Assembly (NCBI GenBank): GCA_013397865.1
Contig: VZTI01004580.1
Coordinates: 789,185 to 853,184, forward strand
Direction: 5' to 3'
DNA from: Struthidea cinerea
Taxonomy: Eukaryota > Chordata > Aves > Passeriformes > Corcoracidae
DNA length: 64,000 nucleotides
Under the pieces are notes generated by a model. It worked only from the letters and a program-made list of their open reading frames with translations. It was not told where the DNA came from and made no database searches. The translations under genes and the position numbers were made by a program. Below are positions 62,945-64,000 of the stretch, one piece after another. Every line of letters starts with the position of its first letter. Positions within the stretch are counted from its first letter, which is position 1.

Positions 62945-64000
62945 CTTCAGGAAAAAAAAAAATAGATTTAAAAATAGATTAAAATTTATTTTCTGCATCA
63001 CCTGAAATAACCTCAAAAATGCTCAGACACAGCAATTTGGATACTTATTCACTTCAGTAGTTTTCTGGACTTCACAGATTTTGCATTTTAACCTCATTAA
63101 AATATACACAGAGAATATAAAGACTGATTTTGTGAGTCACATGAAAGAATGAGAGTGTAAAGAATGTCTGCTTTCAACCAAACAATAAAGTTTCTAAGAA
63201 CATTTTGGCTCCACATGTGCAGGTTACAAGTAAATTGCTGCATCTGTAACAGACCATGGATCTTTTGCTTAACTTTCTCACAAGAAAAATTTGTATCTGA
63301 TACCTGTGCAACACTGACAACATGAACATTTGAAAATTTCTTTTCACAAGGGAACAGACCTAGAATTATCCTGGCACAAGAGAACATCCTGAATCAAAAC
63401 CTGAAGTAGGAAGACAGAAAGCACAAGTATTATTCCCAACTGTTACTTTGTAAATAAAGAATTGAAACAAAGACTAAAAGGCTCAACACCACCAATTCTA
63501 CTGCAGAACTAAAGACTGAAACGCTGCTTTACCCAAAAGTCTAATTCCCCTCTCCTATGCATCTACCTGTTAGTACAGAAATATTAACAGTAAAACCTTT
63601 CAGCATTTTCATTGTATGTTTTACAAAAGCATTTACCAATTTTTTTGCTTGCACCTACAGCCAAGTTTGCAAGAACACAGACATTACTTCTGTAATGATC
63701 TCTTCAGGATCTCCGGGACAAGAAAAAAAATATTATAACACTGCTCCTCTAACTCAAACACATATTAAGATAGTATGCAAAGGTTTTGGAGAAAGAGGTG
63801 TTTTATTTGTGCCTTCTAAAATGTGGATGATTATTTATACCACTGACCTACTCCTTCCTTTTTATCACAAGTGATACATCCTGGAATATGCCTAACTCCT
63901 CCAAACATTTATTGTGAATTTGGCTCTAAATCCTGCTTTTCCAATTAAGTTGTTCCAAGTACTAAACTTTTATTCCCTGTATATACAAAAAAAAAAAAAA
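62945..64000 (-). other. TRMT44 intron, upstream part (incomplete)
   Basis: AT-rich sequence on the 5' side of the first visible exon. No further TRMT44 exon could be recognised. It ends in a poly-A run (63987-64000) at the window edge. Confidence 0.6.

Noticed and set aside
63660..63722. Possible extra upstream TRMT44 exon on the minus strand
   Set aside because: A pyrimidine tract and open frame (GDPEEIITEVMSVFLQTWL) are visible, but the residues do not match the human segment expected before VWPEVTD and the frame ends in a stop at the best donor.

Overview
This window is vertebrate nuclear DNA, and its repeats point to a bird, most likely a passerine. It is AT-rich with long introns and GT/AG splice sites. 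It carries CR1 LINE fragments, including ATTCTATG-type 3' tails, and avian-style retroviral solo LTRs. It also holds one SINE that fuses a tRNA-Ile-like head to a CR1 3' tail, the structure known as TguSINE1 in songbirds. There are no bacterial features: no operons, CRISPR arrays or phage.

The only gene I can support is TRMT44 (METTL19), the probable tRNA(Ser) Um44 2'-O-methyltransferase, on the minus strand at 50986-62944. Eight coding exons can be read, joining in frame to 426 codons plus stop. They carry the S-adenosylmethionine-binding motif (VDLGCGNG), the NHSDELTPW and LPCCFFDF motifs, and a C-terminal C3H1 zinc finger. By comparison with the human protein (about 757 residues), the first roughly 330 residues lie beyond position 64000. 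A canonical AATAAA overlaps the stop codon and is followed by GT-rich DNA, so the mRNA may have an extremely short 3' UTR.

Positions 1 to about 50 kb appear intergenic, on the 3' side of TRMT44. I found no exon, tRNA or rRNA gene there. Recognisable content is mobile-element debris. There are solo LTRs at 1606-2738 (ends tentative), 35851-36461 (5-bp TSD), 40296-40685 (6-bp TSD, nested in a CR1) and 49221-49820 (5-bp TSD, nested in a CR1 tail), plus a possible short LTR with a TATA box at 50134-50414. CR1 pieces lie near 3.2-3.5, 40.1-41.0, 48.5-48.9 and 49.1-49.2 kb, and the SINE is at 6471-6637. Microsatellites, poly-A tracts, a 56-N gap and a few perfect short inverted repeats complete the picture.

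I did not find an undescribed biological system. The items most worth a second look are the stop-overlapping polyadenylation signal, the dated nesting of retroelements, the tRNA-Ile/CR1 SINE as a lineage marker, the intronic perfect hairpin, and the long gene-free flank where human synteny would place GPR78 and CPZ.
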